A DNA stretch of 26,095 nt, from NCBI GenBank assembly GCA_913041775.1, contig CAJWJW010000005.1, forward strand, positions 1-26,095, given 5' to 3'. Every line of letters begins with the position of its first letter. Positions within the stretch are counted from its first letter, which is position 1. The stretch is from an uncultured Flavobacteriales bacterium. Lineage in GTDB: Bacteria; Bacteroidota; Bacteroidia; Flavobacteriales; UBA7430. The notes under the pieces are model-generated. The model ran no database searches. It saw only the letters and a list, made by a program, of their open reading frames with translations, and had not been told where the DNA came from. Shown piece after piece: positions 1 through 8,221 of the stretch. The translations under genes and the position numbers were made by a program.

Positions 1-1
1 T

Positions 2-463
2 TTAATGGAGGGAGGATACTTATTCTATCTTGACGAATCAGGCCAGCACGGATTGGTCGCTGCTTTAGATAACTTGCCAGAAACATATGAGTGGGGGTGT
101 TATAATTATGATGAAGAGGTTGTAGGGGCAGATGCAACAGCAATAGGTATGGGTTATCAAAACACAATAGATATAATATATCAAGGTTGTGAAACAATAT
201 ACGGAGGCATGACGGCAGCTCAGGCTGCCTTTGATTTTGAAGTTGGTGCTTATACCGATTGGTTTCTTCCTAGTATTGATGAATTAGAGCTAATGTATTA
301 CTCTATTGGAGTTATCGGGCAATTTGGTAGTTATCCTTCATTTTGGTCCTCAACAGAGTCATCTAATTATGGTGCATTCTACATGAATTTTAGCCAAAAT
401 ATTGGTGTTGCTTCGACTTATAAGGATAACAAGTATCGGGTCCGTCCAATCCGTTCCTTCTAA
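2..463 (+). CDS. DUF1566-type (Lcl C-terminal-like) surface protein, 5' truncated by window edge
   Basis: This is the C-terminal domain of a secreted or surface protein; its function is unknown. The frame is open to the window's left edge, and the ATG at 5 is probably internal, because the fold normally begins with a GG-x-x-FYLD stretch that here follows directly (GGYLFYLDESGQHGL). Family hallmarks are visible in order: the YEWGCYNYDEEV segment, GADATAIGMGYQNT, the W-FLPSIDELELMY block, the FWSSTES motif and the terminal KYRVRPIRSF. These match the Pfam DUF1566/Lcl_C family, which is common in Bacteroidota as the terminal part of repeat-containing surface proteins. The missing 5' part lies outside the window, so signal peptide and repeats cannot be judged. 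Family call is confident, function is not known. Confidence 0.75.
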   Translation, partial: LMEGGYLFYLDESGQHGLVAALDNLPETYEWGCYNYDEEVVGADATAIGMGYQNTIDIIYQGCETIYGGMTAAQAAFDFEVGAYTDWFLPSIDELELMYYSIGVIGQFGSYPSFWSSTESSNYGAFYMNFSQNIGVASTYKDNKYRVRPIRSF

Positions 464-496
464 GTACTAGTTCAATAACAATATGAAAAAGATAAT

Positions 497-604
497 ATGG
501 AAATAGCACTAGAGTGGGAAGGTGTATCAGGAGTCGTTAAGATTATCCTATTTGTAGGTTTTATTTTCTTTCTTGGATATTTAGTAGGGAAAAAAGACAA
601 GTAA
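497..604 (+). CDS. possible 35-residue single-pass membrane peptide
   Basis: A short frame from ATG 497 to TAA 602-604 encodes 35 residues: a short acidic start (MEIALEWEG), one hydrophobic stretch (about residues 13-30, VVKIILFVGFIFFLGYLV) and a basic tail GKKDK. This is the plan of a small one-helix membrane protein with positive-inside topology. No homologue is recognised and no clear ribosome binding site is seen. An overlapping start at 483 reads only seven codons before a stop. It could equally be a chance frame or the tail of a decayed gene. The rest of the 464-712 interval holds nothing else recognised apart from a short direct repeat. Confidence 0.3.
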   Translation: MEIALEWEGVSGVVKIILFVGFIFFLGYLVGKKDK

Positions 605-712
605 AATAATTGTGTTTTTGTGGATGTATTATGCTTAATAGACCCACAAAGAGCTTAGTTTTTTAGACCCACCCCCCTTTTTTGTATGTTCGTTTTCTAA
701 TTTCTTCTGATT

Positions 713-2611
713 ATGAAAAAGATACTTTTAATATTAGTGTTGCTTCCGTTAATTTGTTTTGCTCAAGAGCATTCAAATAACGTGGTAGATAGCCACTCCT
801 TTCCACTATATTACACTTTGAGTAATTTCCATTCAGATGAAATTGAGCTTACTGATGAATATTTAGTAGAATATTCAGAAATAGTTATTGAAGGCATAGT
901 TATACATACCTCATCATTTTACGAAAATGATCAAATAATGTCTAAAATGATCATTAAAGATACTCACGGCGATTTATACACTGTAAAACTCCGAGGTGGT
1001 AATTTTAATGATCATGGAAGTTTTCATAGTGGGGAGTTGTATTTAAATACTAATGAATATGGCATTTTTTATTTAAAAAAAGACTTCTCAGGTGACTGGC
1101 TTCCGTCGTGTGGAACTCAATCTTTTAAATCAAGGCTAAAATCAACTACATATAAAAAAACACATTCATCTACATCTTTAAGCACTCTTTGGGCAAATGG
1201 AAATGCTGATGAGTATATTACTATAACGGGTGATAATTTTGGGCAAGAACAAGGTACTGGCTTTGTAACATTCGATAAAGGAGATGGTTACTATGATTCG
1301 AGCATTGCTCAAACTTTCAATTATTTGGTTTGGAATGATGATCAAATTACTTTACAAATACCTCTATCATTTTCAAACAAATTGAAAATAATTACTAATT
1401 CAGGAAACGAAATTGAAACCACAGACACACTTCATATAGGTTATAATTTGGATTCTGATGCTAGTGGAGTTTATGGTCACAATTATCTTCATAATCAGGT
1501 TGGGGGTGGGCATAAATTTTATTTAAATTCCTTACTTCATCAAGTACAAGAGAGAAAAGAGGCCGTACAACGTACCCTAGATGAATTTGTTTGTAAAACA
1601 GGTATTAATATTTTTATAGCCGAAGAAGCTACAAGTTTAGGATGGAGTCTGGGCGATGGACAAAACACTATATCATACGATTCAGACAACAACATGTTAG
1701 CTCCCAGTACTGTAGGTTTTTGTCATACATTATGGTCTAGTTGTATTTATGGAGGAGAAACGTTCTATTTTGTAAACGAAATGGATGTTGTAATAAATTC
1801 AAGTGTTGAATACGATTTTAGTACTGGAAATCCTGCAGAAGGTTTGGCGAAATTCTCATATGTTTTAATGCATGAGTTAGGCCATGCAATGCGTTTAGGC
1901 CATGTAAATGAATTGGGAGAAACAATGTACCCAAGTGTAACAAACATGCCTTCTAATAGCTGGTATGAAAGAGATACTATTTCATACTTTGATCAATTGG
2001 GGGTCATCCATTCGTTAAATAAAGCTTCAAACTTTTCATTTAGTGCTTGCGGTTTGTCTAACATGATTCCGCTTAGTATTGATTGCGAGAGTGCTATAAC
2101 TACCACTGGAAATCAATTCATTAATTTAAATGAAGGATGGAATATATTCTCCACTTTCATCACTCCTAATGATATTAACATAGAATCGGTATTTAGTACA
2201 ATCGTGGAAAATGTAATTATTGTAAAAGATAATTTAGGGTATGCATATATTCCATGGTTAAATTTTAATGGCTTAGGTGAAATAAATCACCAATATGGCT
2301 ATGATATTAAAGTAAGTTCTTCATCTAATTTAACCTTATCTGGAGAGATAATTTCACCTGAAAACAGCCCAATAATAATGAATCAAGGCTGGAATAAAGT
2401 TTCGTACCTGAGAAATTCGAATGCCAATATTGAGCTAGTCTTGGAGGATATAATAGAGGATATAACGATTGTAAAAGATTATTTAGGTAATGCTTATTTA
2501 CCTTGGTTGAGTTTTAATGGTATAGGAGATATGGTTCCTGGAAATGGGTATAACATAAAGGTTGTAAATGAAGTTGTTCTTCAGTATATTTCAAATGACT
2601 CATCTTATTAA
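713..2611 (+). CDS. secreted matrixin-like zinc metalloprotease with C-terminal GWN repeats
   Basis: This is a predicted exported peptidase of 632 residues. Residues 1-17 form a signal peptide (MKKILLILVLLPLICFA, then QE). The N-terminal part resembles the non-catalytic region of other Bacteroidota matrixin-like proteins. Around residues 165-245 an ITGDNFG-containing stretch looks like an IPT/TIG-type beta domain. The zinc site is HELGHAMRLGH at residues 387-397, followed by ETMYP with the Met-turn Met at 405; this order is that of metzincins (M10/M12). The usual Gly three residues after the second His is Arg (HExxHxxRxxH), which is unusual. The C-terminus has two copies of a GWN...IIVKD-LG-AY-PWL-FNG-G domain beginning near residues 475 and 559, a repeat found in Bacteroidota secreted proteins. 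No typical T9SS sorting domain follows, so final location is unclear. Substrate unknown. Confidence 0.75.
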   Translation: MKKILLILVLLPLICFAQEHSNNVVDSHSFPLYYTLSNFHSDEIELTDEYLVEYSEIVIEGIVIHTSSFYENDQIMSKMIIKDTHGDLYTVKLRGGNFNDHGSFHSGELYLNTNEYGIFYLKKDFSGDWLPSCGTQSFKSRLKSTTYKKTHSSTSLSTLWANGNADEYITITGDNFGQEQGTGFVTFDKGDGYYDSSIAQTFNYLVWNDDQITLQIPLSFSNKLKIITNSGNEIETTDTLHIGYNLDSDASGVYGHNYLHNQVGGGHKFYLNSLLHQVQERKEAVQRTLDEFVCKTGINIFIAEEATSLGWSLGDGQNTISYDSDNNMLAPSTVGFCHTLWSSCIYGGETFYFVNEMDVVINSSVEYDFSTGNPAEGLAKFSYVLMHELGHAMRLGHVNELGETMYPSVTNMPSNSWYERDTISYFDQLGVIHSLNKASNFSFSACGLSNMIPLSIDCESAITTTGNQFINLNEGWNIFSTFITPNDINIESVFSTIVENVIIVKDNLGYAYIPWLNFNGLGEINHQYGYDIKVSSSSNLTLSGEIISPENSPIIMNQGWNKVSYLRNSNANIELVLEDIIEDITIVKDYLGNAYLPWLSFNGIGDMVPGNGYNIKVVNEVVLQYISNDSSY

Positions 2612-2619
2612 ATACTAAC

Positions 2620-2814
2620 CTATTGTTTCCATTTACATCGAATCAAAATATGAATAGAGGTTTAAAGAAGATTACTCTTATTGCAGGGTTACAAAATCAA
2701 CTTTCAATGCATATGGCAAGACATACCTTTGCAACATATGCTCTAACTAAAAATGTATCTATCGAATCTATAAGTCAATCACTAAATTATAACCACTCGA
2801 AATACATTAAATAA
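2620..2814 (+). pseudogene. remnant of tyrosine recombinase (phage-type integrase) C-terminal region
   Basis: Reading from about 2620, LLFPF, then NRGLKKITLIAGL, then the strongly diagnostic HMARHTFATYALTKNVSIES-IS--L align with the catalytic domain of Bacteroidota tyrosine recombinases, which contain the HxxR box (here H-M-A-R). The first catalytic Arg region, the whole N-terminal half, and the closing LGH...Y nucleophile block are missing; the end (LNYNHSKYIK then stop) is already degenerate. The frame has no proper start: it begins with TTG and continues open into the preceding protease gene. It is best read as the scar of an excised or decayed mobile element, and it is unlikely to encode an active protein. 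Confidence 0.7.
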
Positions 2815-2898
2815 CCCTCAATTAAATGCAACCATTTTATCGTGAATGATTTATTTTAAACCTCATTATTTAATAGAATATATATATATATTTGTTTT

Positions 2899-3633
2899 AT
2901 GAAAAAATTAGCACTCTTATTGTTCTTGGGGCTTTACATAAACGTACAGTCTCAAAACACAGAAAGTATCTCCCTATCTTATTCTGTTGTACCAAGAACT
3001 TTCACACTTAAGCCTACATTATTTTGGTATTCAGACGACAAAAAAGACCCCTTTCAAAGTGGGTTTAGAATGATCGCTTCCTGGGACGATATAACTCCAA
3101 ATCCAATTAAATATTTATTAGGAGTCACTGGTATAAAAAAAATTGAAACACAGAACATAAGCCCAGTAGATTGGCAAGGCTTAGAGGAAATAAGCTACAA
3201 CAGCTATAACTTATCCTATAAACATAGGCTTAAAAAGAACATAGCACTTGGAGCTACATTTATATACGGGAGCTTTAGTTATTCTAATAAGGACTCTAAT
3301 TTATCTTTCGACCAGTGCAATTCTAACATCATGTCCTTAGCGCTTGAATTTACTAAAATATACGGTAAGAATGTAAAGCCCTATTATTTGTACAACAGTT
3401 TTGTATTGTATCCACTAATTTTAGAGAATACGGAATTCCAGAAAGACGCTCAATTAATTGCACAGCATAGCTTAAGTCTATATGCCTATGAGCTTAGGTT
3501 ACTTGGGATAAAAGGAAGACTAAGCCGACAGTCCAATTATTTCTATGAGCAAGCGGGAGAATTTAGTTATTTTGCAGATATAGGCTTTGGTTATATGGGA
3601 CTACTACGATTAGGACTAGCGTACGATTTTTAA
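2899..3633 (+). CDS. exported protein, probably small outer-membrane beta-barrel
   Basis: A 244-residue protein of unrecognised family. Residues 1-19 form a signal peptide (MKKLALLLFLGLYINVQSQ). The rest alternates short polar/hydrophobic strands with many aromatic residues, for example YNLSYKHRLKKNIALGATF and ADIGFGYMGLLRLGLAYDF, and ends in a C-terminal Phe, as outer-membrane barrel proteins do so that the BAM complex can recognise them. I infer an outer-membrane or barrel-like location; no function can be assigned. It stands alone, with 84 bp of AT-rich sequence before it and 143 bp after it without a clear terminator. Start chosen because the signal peptide begins exactly at this ATG. Confidence 0.6.
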   Translation: MKKLALLLFLGLYINVQSQNTESISLSYSVVPRTFTLKPTLFWYSDDKKDPFQSGFRMIASWDDITPNPIKYLLGVTGIKKIETQNISPVDWQGLEEISYNSYNLSYKHRLKKNIALGATFIYGSFSYSNKDSNLSFDQCNSNIMSLALEFTKIYGKNVKPYYLYNSFVLYPLILENTEFQKDAQLIAQHSLSLYAYELRLLGIKGRLSRQSNYFYEQAGEFSYFADIGFGYMGLLRLGLAYDF

Positions 3634-3854
3634 ACATCAAATTCTTTAGTGTTTTTTTCTTGAACTTTTATAGACAATTGTTATTTGCAATTTGTGAAAT
3701 AATTGAAATCCAATAAGATGCTTTTATAATCGATTAAAACTCGACGAACATAGGGATTCCATAAACGACAAACAACATGATATTTAGCATCAAAAACCTA
3801 AGTCCACATCATACAAAAGCTTATTTTAGCCATATGAAGAAGATACACACAACT

Positions 3855-4301
3855 ATGAAAAAGATACTTTTTTTACTACTTACTATTTTCAGTATTTCTT
3901 GCGGCTTAGTTTCAAATAGCGAAGAACCTACTAAACTATGGCTTACGGATGTAAACCAAGCACTAGAATTATCTAAAGAAACGGGGAAACCTATTTTTGC
4001 ATTTTTTACAGGAAAAGAATGGTGTAGCTGGTGTAAAAAACTAGAACGTCAAATTTTAAGTAAAGAGAATTTTATAAATTACGCAAAAGAAAACCTCATT
4101 TTATTAGAATTAGACTTCCCTAGAGGGAAAAGAAACTTACCGCAAGAACAAATTAATTTGGCACGTAAATTCAGAATCCAAGGTTACCCAACAGTAATAG
4201 TAATGGATGGAGAAACGAATTTACTAGGCCAAACAGGATACGAAAACCTTACGGCTCAACAGTATGTTGATAACGTGAAAAAGATGATTTCAAAAAAATA
4301 A
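3855..4301 (+). CDS. thioredoxin-fold lipoprotein (DUF255/thioredoxin_7-like)
   Basis: A 148-residue exported thioredoxin-like protein. I start it at ATG 3855 rather than at upstream in-frame ATGs (3777, 3834), because the signal sequence MKKILFLLLTIFSISC begins there, with Cys16 as likely lipidation site (the lipobox S-I-S-C is slightly atypical at -3). The redox motif is EWCSWCKK with Cys57 and Cys60, and the conserved cis-Pro motif follows as GYPTVIVMD. The opening block A-ELSKETGKPIFAFFTGK is typical of thioredoxin_7/DUF255-like proteins, which act as periplasmic disulfide reductants or isomerases. Substrate unknown. fabG begins 33 bp downstream, so they may share a transcript, without an obvious functional link. 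Confidence 0.8.
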   Translation: MKKILFLLLTIFSISCGLVSNSEEPTKLWLTDVNQALELSKETGKPIFAFFTGKEWCSWCKKLERQILSKENFINYAKENLILLELDFPRGKRNLPQEQINLARKFRIQGYPTVIVMDGETNLLGQTGYENLTAQQYVDNVKKMISKK

Positions 4302-4334
4302 ATTACAGTCTAACTAAGACTAAAAAAATAAGCA

Positions 4335-5081
4335 ATGAAATTACTTGAAGGAAAAACTGCTATTATTACGGGAGCTACACGTGGAATAGGAAGAGGAGTC
4401 GCTTTAAAACTTGCAGAACAAGGAGCTAATGTAGCTTTCACTTATGTCTCGTCTGAAGTAAAAGCTTTAGCTATAGAAAAAGAACTCATTACTCTGGGTG
4501 TAAAAGCAAAAGCATACAAATCTGATGCCTCTGTAATGAGTGATGCTGAAGCTTTAGTAAAAGATGTAAATGCTACTTTTGGTGGGATAGATATTTTGGT
4601 AAATAATGCTGGTATTACAAAAGACAATTTGTTAATGCGTATGAGCGAAGAGGACTTCGATAGAGTTATGGAAGTAAACTTAAAGTCTATTTTTAACATG
4701 ACTAAGTCCGTACAAAGGACAATGTTAAAACAACGTTCAGGGTCTATTATAAATATGACATCAGTTGTGGGAGTTAAAGGAAATGCTGGACAGTCTAATT
4801 ACGCAGCTTCTAAAGCTGGTGTAATAGGATTTACTAAATCTATTGCCTTGGAGTTAGGTTCTCGTAATATTAGATGTAATGCAATTGCACCTGGTTTTAT
4901 AGAAACCGAAATGACCGAAAAGTTAGGTGAACAAGTTATAGCAGACTGGCGAAATACAATCCCTCTAAAAAGAGGCGGCACACCCGAAGATGTAGCCAAT
5001 GTAACAGCCTTTTTAGCTTCTGAGATGTCAGCATATGTTACCGGTCAAGTACTTCACGTTTGTGGGGGTATGTTAACTTAA
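4335..5081 (+). CDS. fabG: 3-oxoacyl-[acyl-carrier-protein] reductase FabG
   Basis: A 248-residue short-chain dehydrogenase/reductase that performs the NADPH-dependent reduction of 3-oxoacyl-ACP in type II fatty-acid elongation in the cytoplasm. Visible: the nucleotide-binding motif TGATRGIG (residues 12-19), NNAG (90-93), and the catalytic set Asn115, Ser143, Tyr156 and Lys160 (YAASK). The length and the ending GQVLHVCGGMLT are those of FabG rather than of a general SDR. The next gene starts 9 bp after the stop, so it is probably cotranscribed with the VWA and prohibitin-like genes. Because SDRs are a large group, a paralogous ACP reductase cannot be excluded, but overall similarity to FabG is strong. 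Confidence 0.92.
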   Translation: MKLLEGKTAIITGATRGIGRGVALKLAEQGANVAFTYVSSEVKALAIEKELITLGVKAKAYKSDASVMSDAEALVKDVNATFGGIDILVNNAGITKDNLLMRMSEEDFDRVMEVNLKSIFNMTKSVQRTMLKQRSGSIINMTSVVGVKGNAGQSNYAASKAGVIGFTKSIALELGSRNIRCNAIAPGFIETEMTEKLGEQVIADWRNTIPLKRGGTPEDVANVTAFLASEMSAYVTGQVLHVCGGMLT

Positions 5082-5090
5082 TAAAAAGAA

Positions 5091-7166
5091 ATGCTTCAGT
5101 TCGAAGATTCATATATCCTTATCGCAACAGCAATGATTTTATCATTGCTGTTTGCTTTATTTATCTATTATAAAGACCCGAGATTTAAAGAAAGTCATTT
5201 TTCATCTAGGGTGTTTTTAATTGGGTTTAGATTTATTTCTTTAGCATGTATATTCCTATTTTTATTTAATCCGAAATGGATAAAAGCAATAAAAAAGGTA
5301 GAAAAACCAATTGTTGTAGTTTTACAAGACGCATCGAGCTCCATTTTAAATTATGAGGATTCGCTCTATTATAAAACAGAATTTGTACACTTATTAGAGC
5401 AGAATAACCAAGAACTCTCAAAAGACTTTGAAGTTTTTACTTACCATTTTAGTGATTCTCTTTACGATGGACTAGATGACAATTACATTGGAAAACACAC
5501 AGATATTTCTAACGCTCTACAAACTATTGAAGATCAGTTTTACAATAGAAACTTAGCCGCAATAATAGTGGCTTCCGATGGTATTTATACAAAAGGCACA
5601 GAACCAAACTATACTATAAATCAATTAAATACACCCGTATTTACTTTAGCACTCGGAGACAGTACAGTACAAAAAGACATTGCTATTGAGTCAGTTCACT
5701 ATAATGAAATAGCCTATTTAGAAAACATATTCCCAATAGAGTTTGAACTCCATAGTAATTACAACACAAGAAATAAGAAGCGTGTACAAATAATCAATAA
5801 AGGAAAAGTTGTACACGAAGAATGGGTTAATTTACAGGCAAATCAACCCTTAAAAAAACAAGTACTTATTGAGGCCGATGAAGAAGGTATACAATATTAC
5901 CAAATTAACATTAGTACTTTTGAAAGTGAAAAAAACACCCAAAATAATAGTTTCAAAATAGCATTAGAAGTATTGAACAACACCCAGAACATTTTAATTT
6001 TGGCAGCAGCTCCTCATCCCGATATTGCCGCATTAAAATCTAGTTTAGAAGTTGGGAAAAACTACAAAGTAAAAACTTCACTATTTCACGAATACAAAGA
6101 AGATATAGAAGCCTATAATTTAATTATACTTCACCAAATCCCACAATATAGCACAAGAAATGCTAACCTACTTAAAACAATAAAAGATTCGAATACCTCA
6201 TTATTGTTTATTACTGGAAAGAGAACGAAGTGGACTACATTTAACGAAATTCAAGATCTAGTCACTATAAAGACTAATAATAGTAGTGAGGAAGTATTTC
6301 CAATACTAAATGAAAATTTCGCACCTTTCGACTTGAGTAAAAATGCAATTTCATTTATTCAATCTGCTCCTCCACTACTCTCAACTTTTGGAGAATTCAC
6401 TAAAAATGATTACTCACATTGGCTATTTAAACAAAGCATTCGAGGAATTAATACTTCGAATGAATTGTTGGTGTTTACAGAAAAAGAAGGCAAACTCATT
6501 GCTGTACTATTAGCAGAGGGACTTTGGAAATGGCGCCTATACGATTATCAAAAAAATAAAACTCACGATAATTTTAATGAAATACTACAAGCAATAAGTC
6601 AGTATTTAACACTCAACAAAGACAAGCGTAAACTACGATTGCACTACCCTAAGCTAAGTATACAAGGAGATCCTTTTAAACTTAACGCACAGTTATTTAA
6701 CGACAATTATCAATTGATAGAAGAGGCCGAATTAAACCTTCAGCTTTACGACGATGAAGGAAAAGAATACCATTATACATTAAGCAATAAGGGAACAAAC
6801 TACTTTAGAAGATTAAATAATTTAAGTGAGGGTAACTACAGCTTTACACTAAGCTCCAGTTATAAAGACGAAGATTTAATAAGAAAAGGCACATTTGCTA
6901 TACTGGCACCAACCGTAGAACAACAAAAACTAGAAGCTAACTGGGACTTACTGCAAAAGATGAGTAGTGTAACCAAAGGTACATTTATCGTAAAAGAACA
7001 GTTTTCTATTTATGCAGAAAAGGTGAAGGAGAAAACCTCTAAAGAGCCTGAACTATATTATATTAAACAGTTAAGTGATTTAATTAAACAAAAAGCAATC
7101 TTTTTAGTACTTTTACTGAGTCTATTATTCGAATGGGCTTTACGTAAACGACTAGGTACTCATTAA
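5091..7166 (+). CDS. VWA-domain membrane protein of unknown function
   Basis: A 691-residue inner-membrane protein. Two N-terminal helices (about residues 8-27 and 41-60) precede an extracytoplasmic region, and a last helix (about 669-682) is followed by a basic tail (RKRLGTH). A von Willebrand factor A domain starts near residue 73 with a complete MIDAS set: DASSS (80-84), Thr137 (KHTDIS) and Asp163 (ASDGIY). The middle part (ILILAAAPHPDIAALKSSLE) resembles the glutamine-amidotransferase-like domain that follows VWA in related Bacteroidota and Planctomycetota proteins, but no catalytic triad was identified. The plan resembles BatA/BatB-like proteins, without a MoxR ATPase nearby. Its 9-bp and 14-bp spacing to fabG and the SPFH gene suggests one operon. 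Function unknown; a metal-dependent binding role is inferred. Confidence 0.7.
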   Translation: MLQFEDSYILIATAMILSLLFALFIYYKDPRFKESHFSSRVFLIGFRFISLACIFLFLFNPKWIKAIKKVEKPIVVVLQDASSSILNYEDSLYYKTEFVHLLEQNNQELSKDFEVFTYHFSDSLYDGLDDNYIGKHTDISNALQTIEDQFYNRNLAAIIVASDGIYTKGTEPNYTINQLNTPVFTLALGDSTVQKDIAIESVHYNEIAYLENIFPIEFELHSNYNTRNKKRVQIINKGKVVHEEWVNLQANQPLKKQVLIEADEEGIQYYQINISTFESEKNTQNNSFKIALEVLNNTQNILILAAAPHPDIAALKSSLEVGKNYKVKTSLFHEYKEDIEAYNLIILHQIPQYSTRNANLLKTIKDSNTSLLFITGKRTKWTTFNEIQDLVTIKTNNSSEEVFPILNENFAPFDLSKNAISFIQSAPPLLSTFGEFTKNDYSHWLFKQSIRGINTSNELLVFTEKEGKLIAVLLAEGLWKWRLYDYQKNKTHDNFNEILQAISQYLTLNKDKRKLRLHYPKLSIQGDPFKLNAQLFNDNYQLIEEAELNLQLYDDEGKEYHYTLSNKGTNYFRRLNNLSEGNYSFTLSSSYKDEDLIRKGTFAILAPTVEQQKLEANWDLLQKMSSVTKGTFIVKEQFSIYAEKVKEKTSKEPELYYIKQLSDLIKQKAIFLVLLLSLLFEWALRKRLGTH

Positions 7167-7180
7167 CAAAAACCAAAACT

Positions 7181-7993
7181 ATGAATCAAAAAGTAAATCC
7201 ATTACTAATTGTCGCAGGAGCGATATTTTTCTTTTTAATGTTAGTAGGCTCACAAATAGCTATTACCATAAACCCAGGAGAAAGAGGTGTTATTTTTAGA
7301 AAATTCACAACAGGTCTAGACAAAGACAATACCTTCAAACCAGGATTTCACTTTATTGCACCCTGGAATAACATTTACATCTATGAGGTAAAAGAGCAAA
7401 AAGTAGAAGAAAGCATGGACATTCTTGATAAGAATGGACTTTCTATGGCTATTGACATCACAGTTCGTTACAATCCTACTTTCGAGAAAATCGGATATTT
7501 ACACGAAGAATTTGGTCGTTCTTATGTAGACAGATTAGTGATTCCTGAAGTACGTTCTTCAGTTAGAAAAGTGATGGGTCGTTACGAAGCAGAAGAGATT
7601 TACTCTACAAAACGTAATGAAGTGGAAACAACAATTATTGAAGAAACTAAATCTATTTTGGCAGGAAATAACGTAATCATGAAAGCTTTACTGATTCGTT
7701 CTATTCGTTTACCAGAAAAAATTAGACAAGCAATTGACGATAAACTAAAGCAAGAACAAGAAGCTGCAGCTTACCGTTACAGATTAGACAAAGAAGGAAG
7801 TGAAGCAGAGCGTAAGCGTATAGCAGCAGAAGGTGAAGCTATAGCAAACAAAATCATTACGAGCTCACTAACTCCAAATCTTCTTAAAATGAGAGGTATT
7901 GAAGCTACTATTGAGCTTTCTAAGTCTAACAACTCTAAAGTGGTTATAATTGGTTCTGGAGCAGATGGAATGCCATTGATTCTAAATAACTAA
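7181..7993 (+). CDS. prohibitin-family (SPFH/band 7) membrane protein
   Basis: A 270-residue protein with one N-terminal membrane helix (about residues 8-27) followed by the SPFH domain (INPGERGVIFRKFTTG through RSIRLPEKIRQAIDDKLK) and an Ala/Glu-rich coiled coil (LKQEQEAAAYRYRLDKEG, AERKRIAAEGEA). The arrangement and length match bacterial prohibitin-like proteins, which form large membrane rings or scaffolds and influence protease activity and membrane organisation. No protease partner (FtsH, NfeD) is in the window. It is the last gene before a strong terminator and lies 14 bp after the VWA gene, so the two may act together at the membrane; that is inference only. Confidence 0.88.
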   Translation: MNQKVNPLLIVAGAIFFFLMLVGSQIAITINPGERGVIFRKFTTGLDKDNTFKPGFHFIAPWNNIYIYEVKEQKVEESMDILDKNGLSMAIDITVRYNPTFEKIGYLHEEFGRSYVDRLVIPEVRSSVRKVMGRYEAEEIYSTKRNEVETTIIEETKSILAGNNVIMKALLIRSIRLPEKIRQAIDDKLKQEQEAAAYRYRLDKEGSEAERKRIAAEGEAIANKIITSSLTPNLLKMRGIEATIELSKSNNSKVVIIGSGADGMPLILNN

Positions 7994-8016
7994 GTACACT
8001 TAAATTACATTTTAAC

Positions 8017-8048
8017 AAACCCTCTGCTTATTTTAGCAGGGGGTTTTT
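8017..8048 (+). terminator. intrinsic terminator after the SPFH gene
   Basis: AAACCCTCTGCT (8017-8028) pairs with AGCAGGGGGTTT (8035-8046) across a six-base loop, with one T-G wobble, and T residues continue to 8048. The GC-rich core followed by a U run is a standard Rho-independent terminator and closes the fabG-VWA-SPFH transcript. Confidence 0.85.
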
Positions 8049-8221
8049 GGTTTAAAATAGTAGAAGAACTTTTGGTTTAAGAATAATCTTCTGAGAGTAC
8101 TATTATCAAGTTTAGATGCCTGCTATATATTAATAAGTAGTACGAAATTGTTGAAAAACTGTAGGATAATGGGATATAAACAAAGTCTTAATTCTTACTT
8201 TAGCGTTTACATTCTACAACT

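Noticed and set aside
639..672. Direct repeat TAGACCCAC (639-647 and 664-672)
   Set aside because: Only two 9-base copies 25 bp apart; no CRISPR pattern, no partner elsewhere in the window that I noticed, and no hairpin with a U run.
2887..2894. Perfect TATATTTG match to the Bacteroidota -7 element before the beta-barrel-like gene
   Set aside because: It ends only 4 bp before the ATG at 2899, leaving no leader, and there is no TTG at -33 spacing. It lies in a TA-repeat run, where such matches arise by chance.
3637..3660. Possible terminator after the beta-barrel-like gene (short AACAT/GTGTT stem before a T run)
   Set aside because: The stem is only five pairs with a wobble and the loop is long; too weak to call.
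3777..3854. Upstream in-frame starts of the thioredoxin lipoprotein
   Set aside because: They would place about 26 polar residues before the signal peptide and destroy lipoprotein export; the start at 3855 gives a normal signal sequence.
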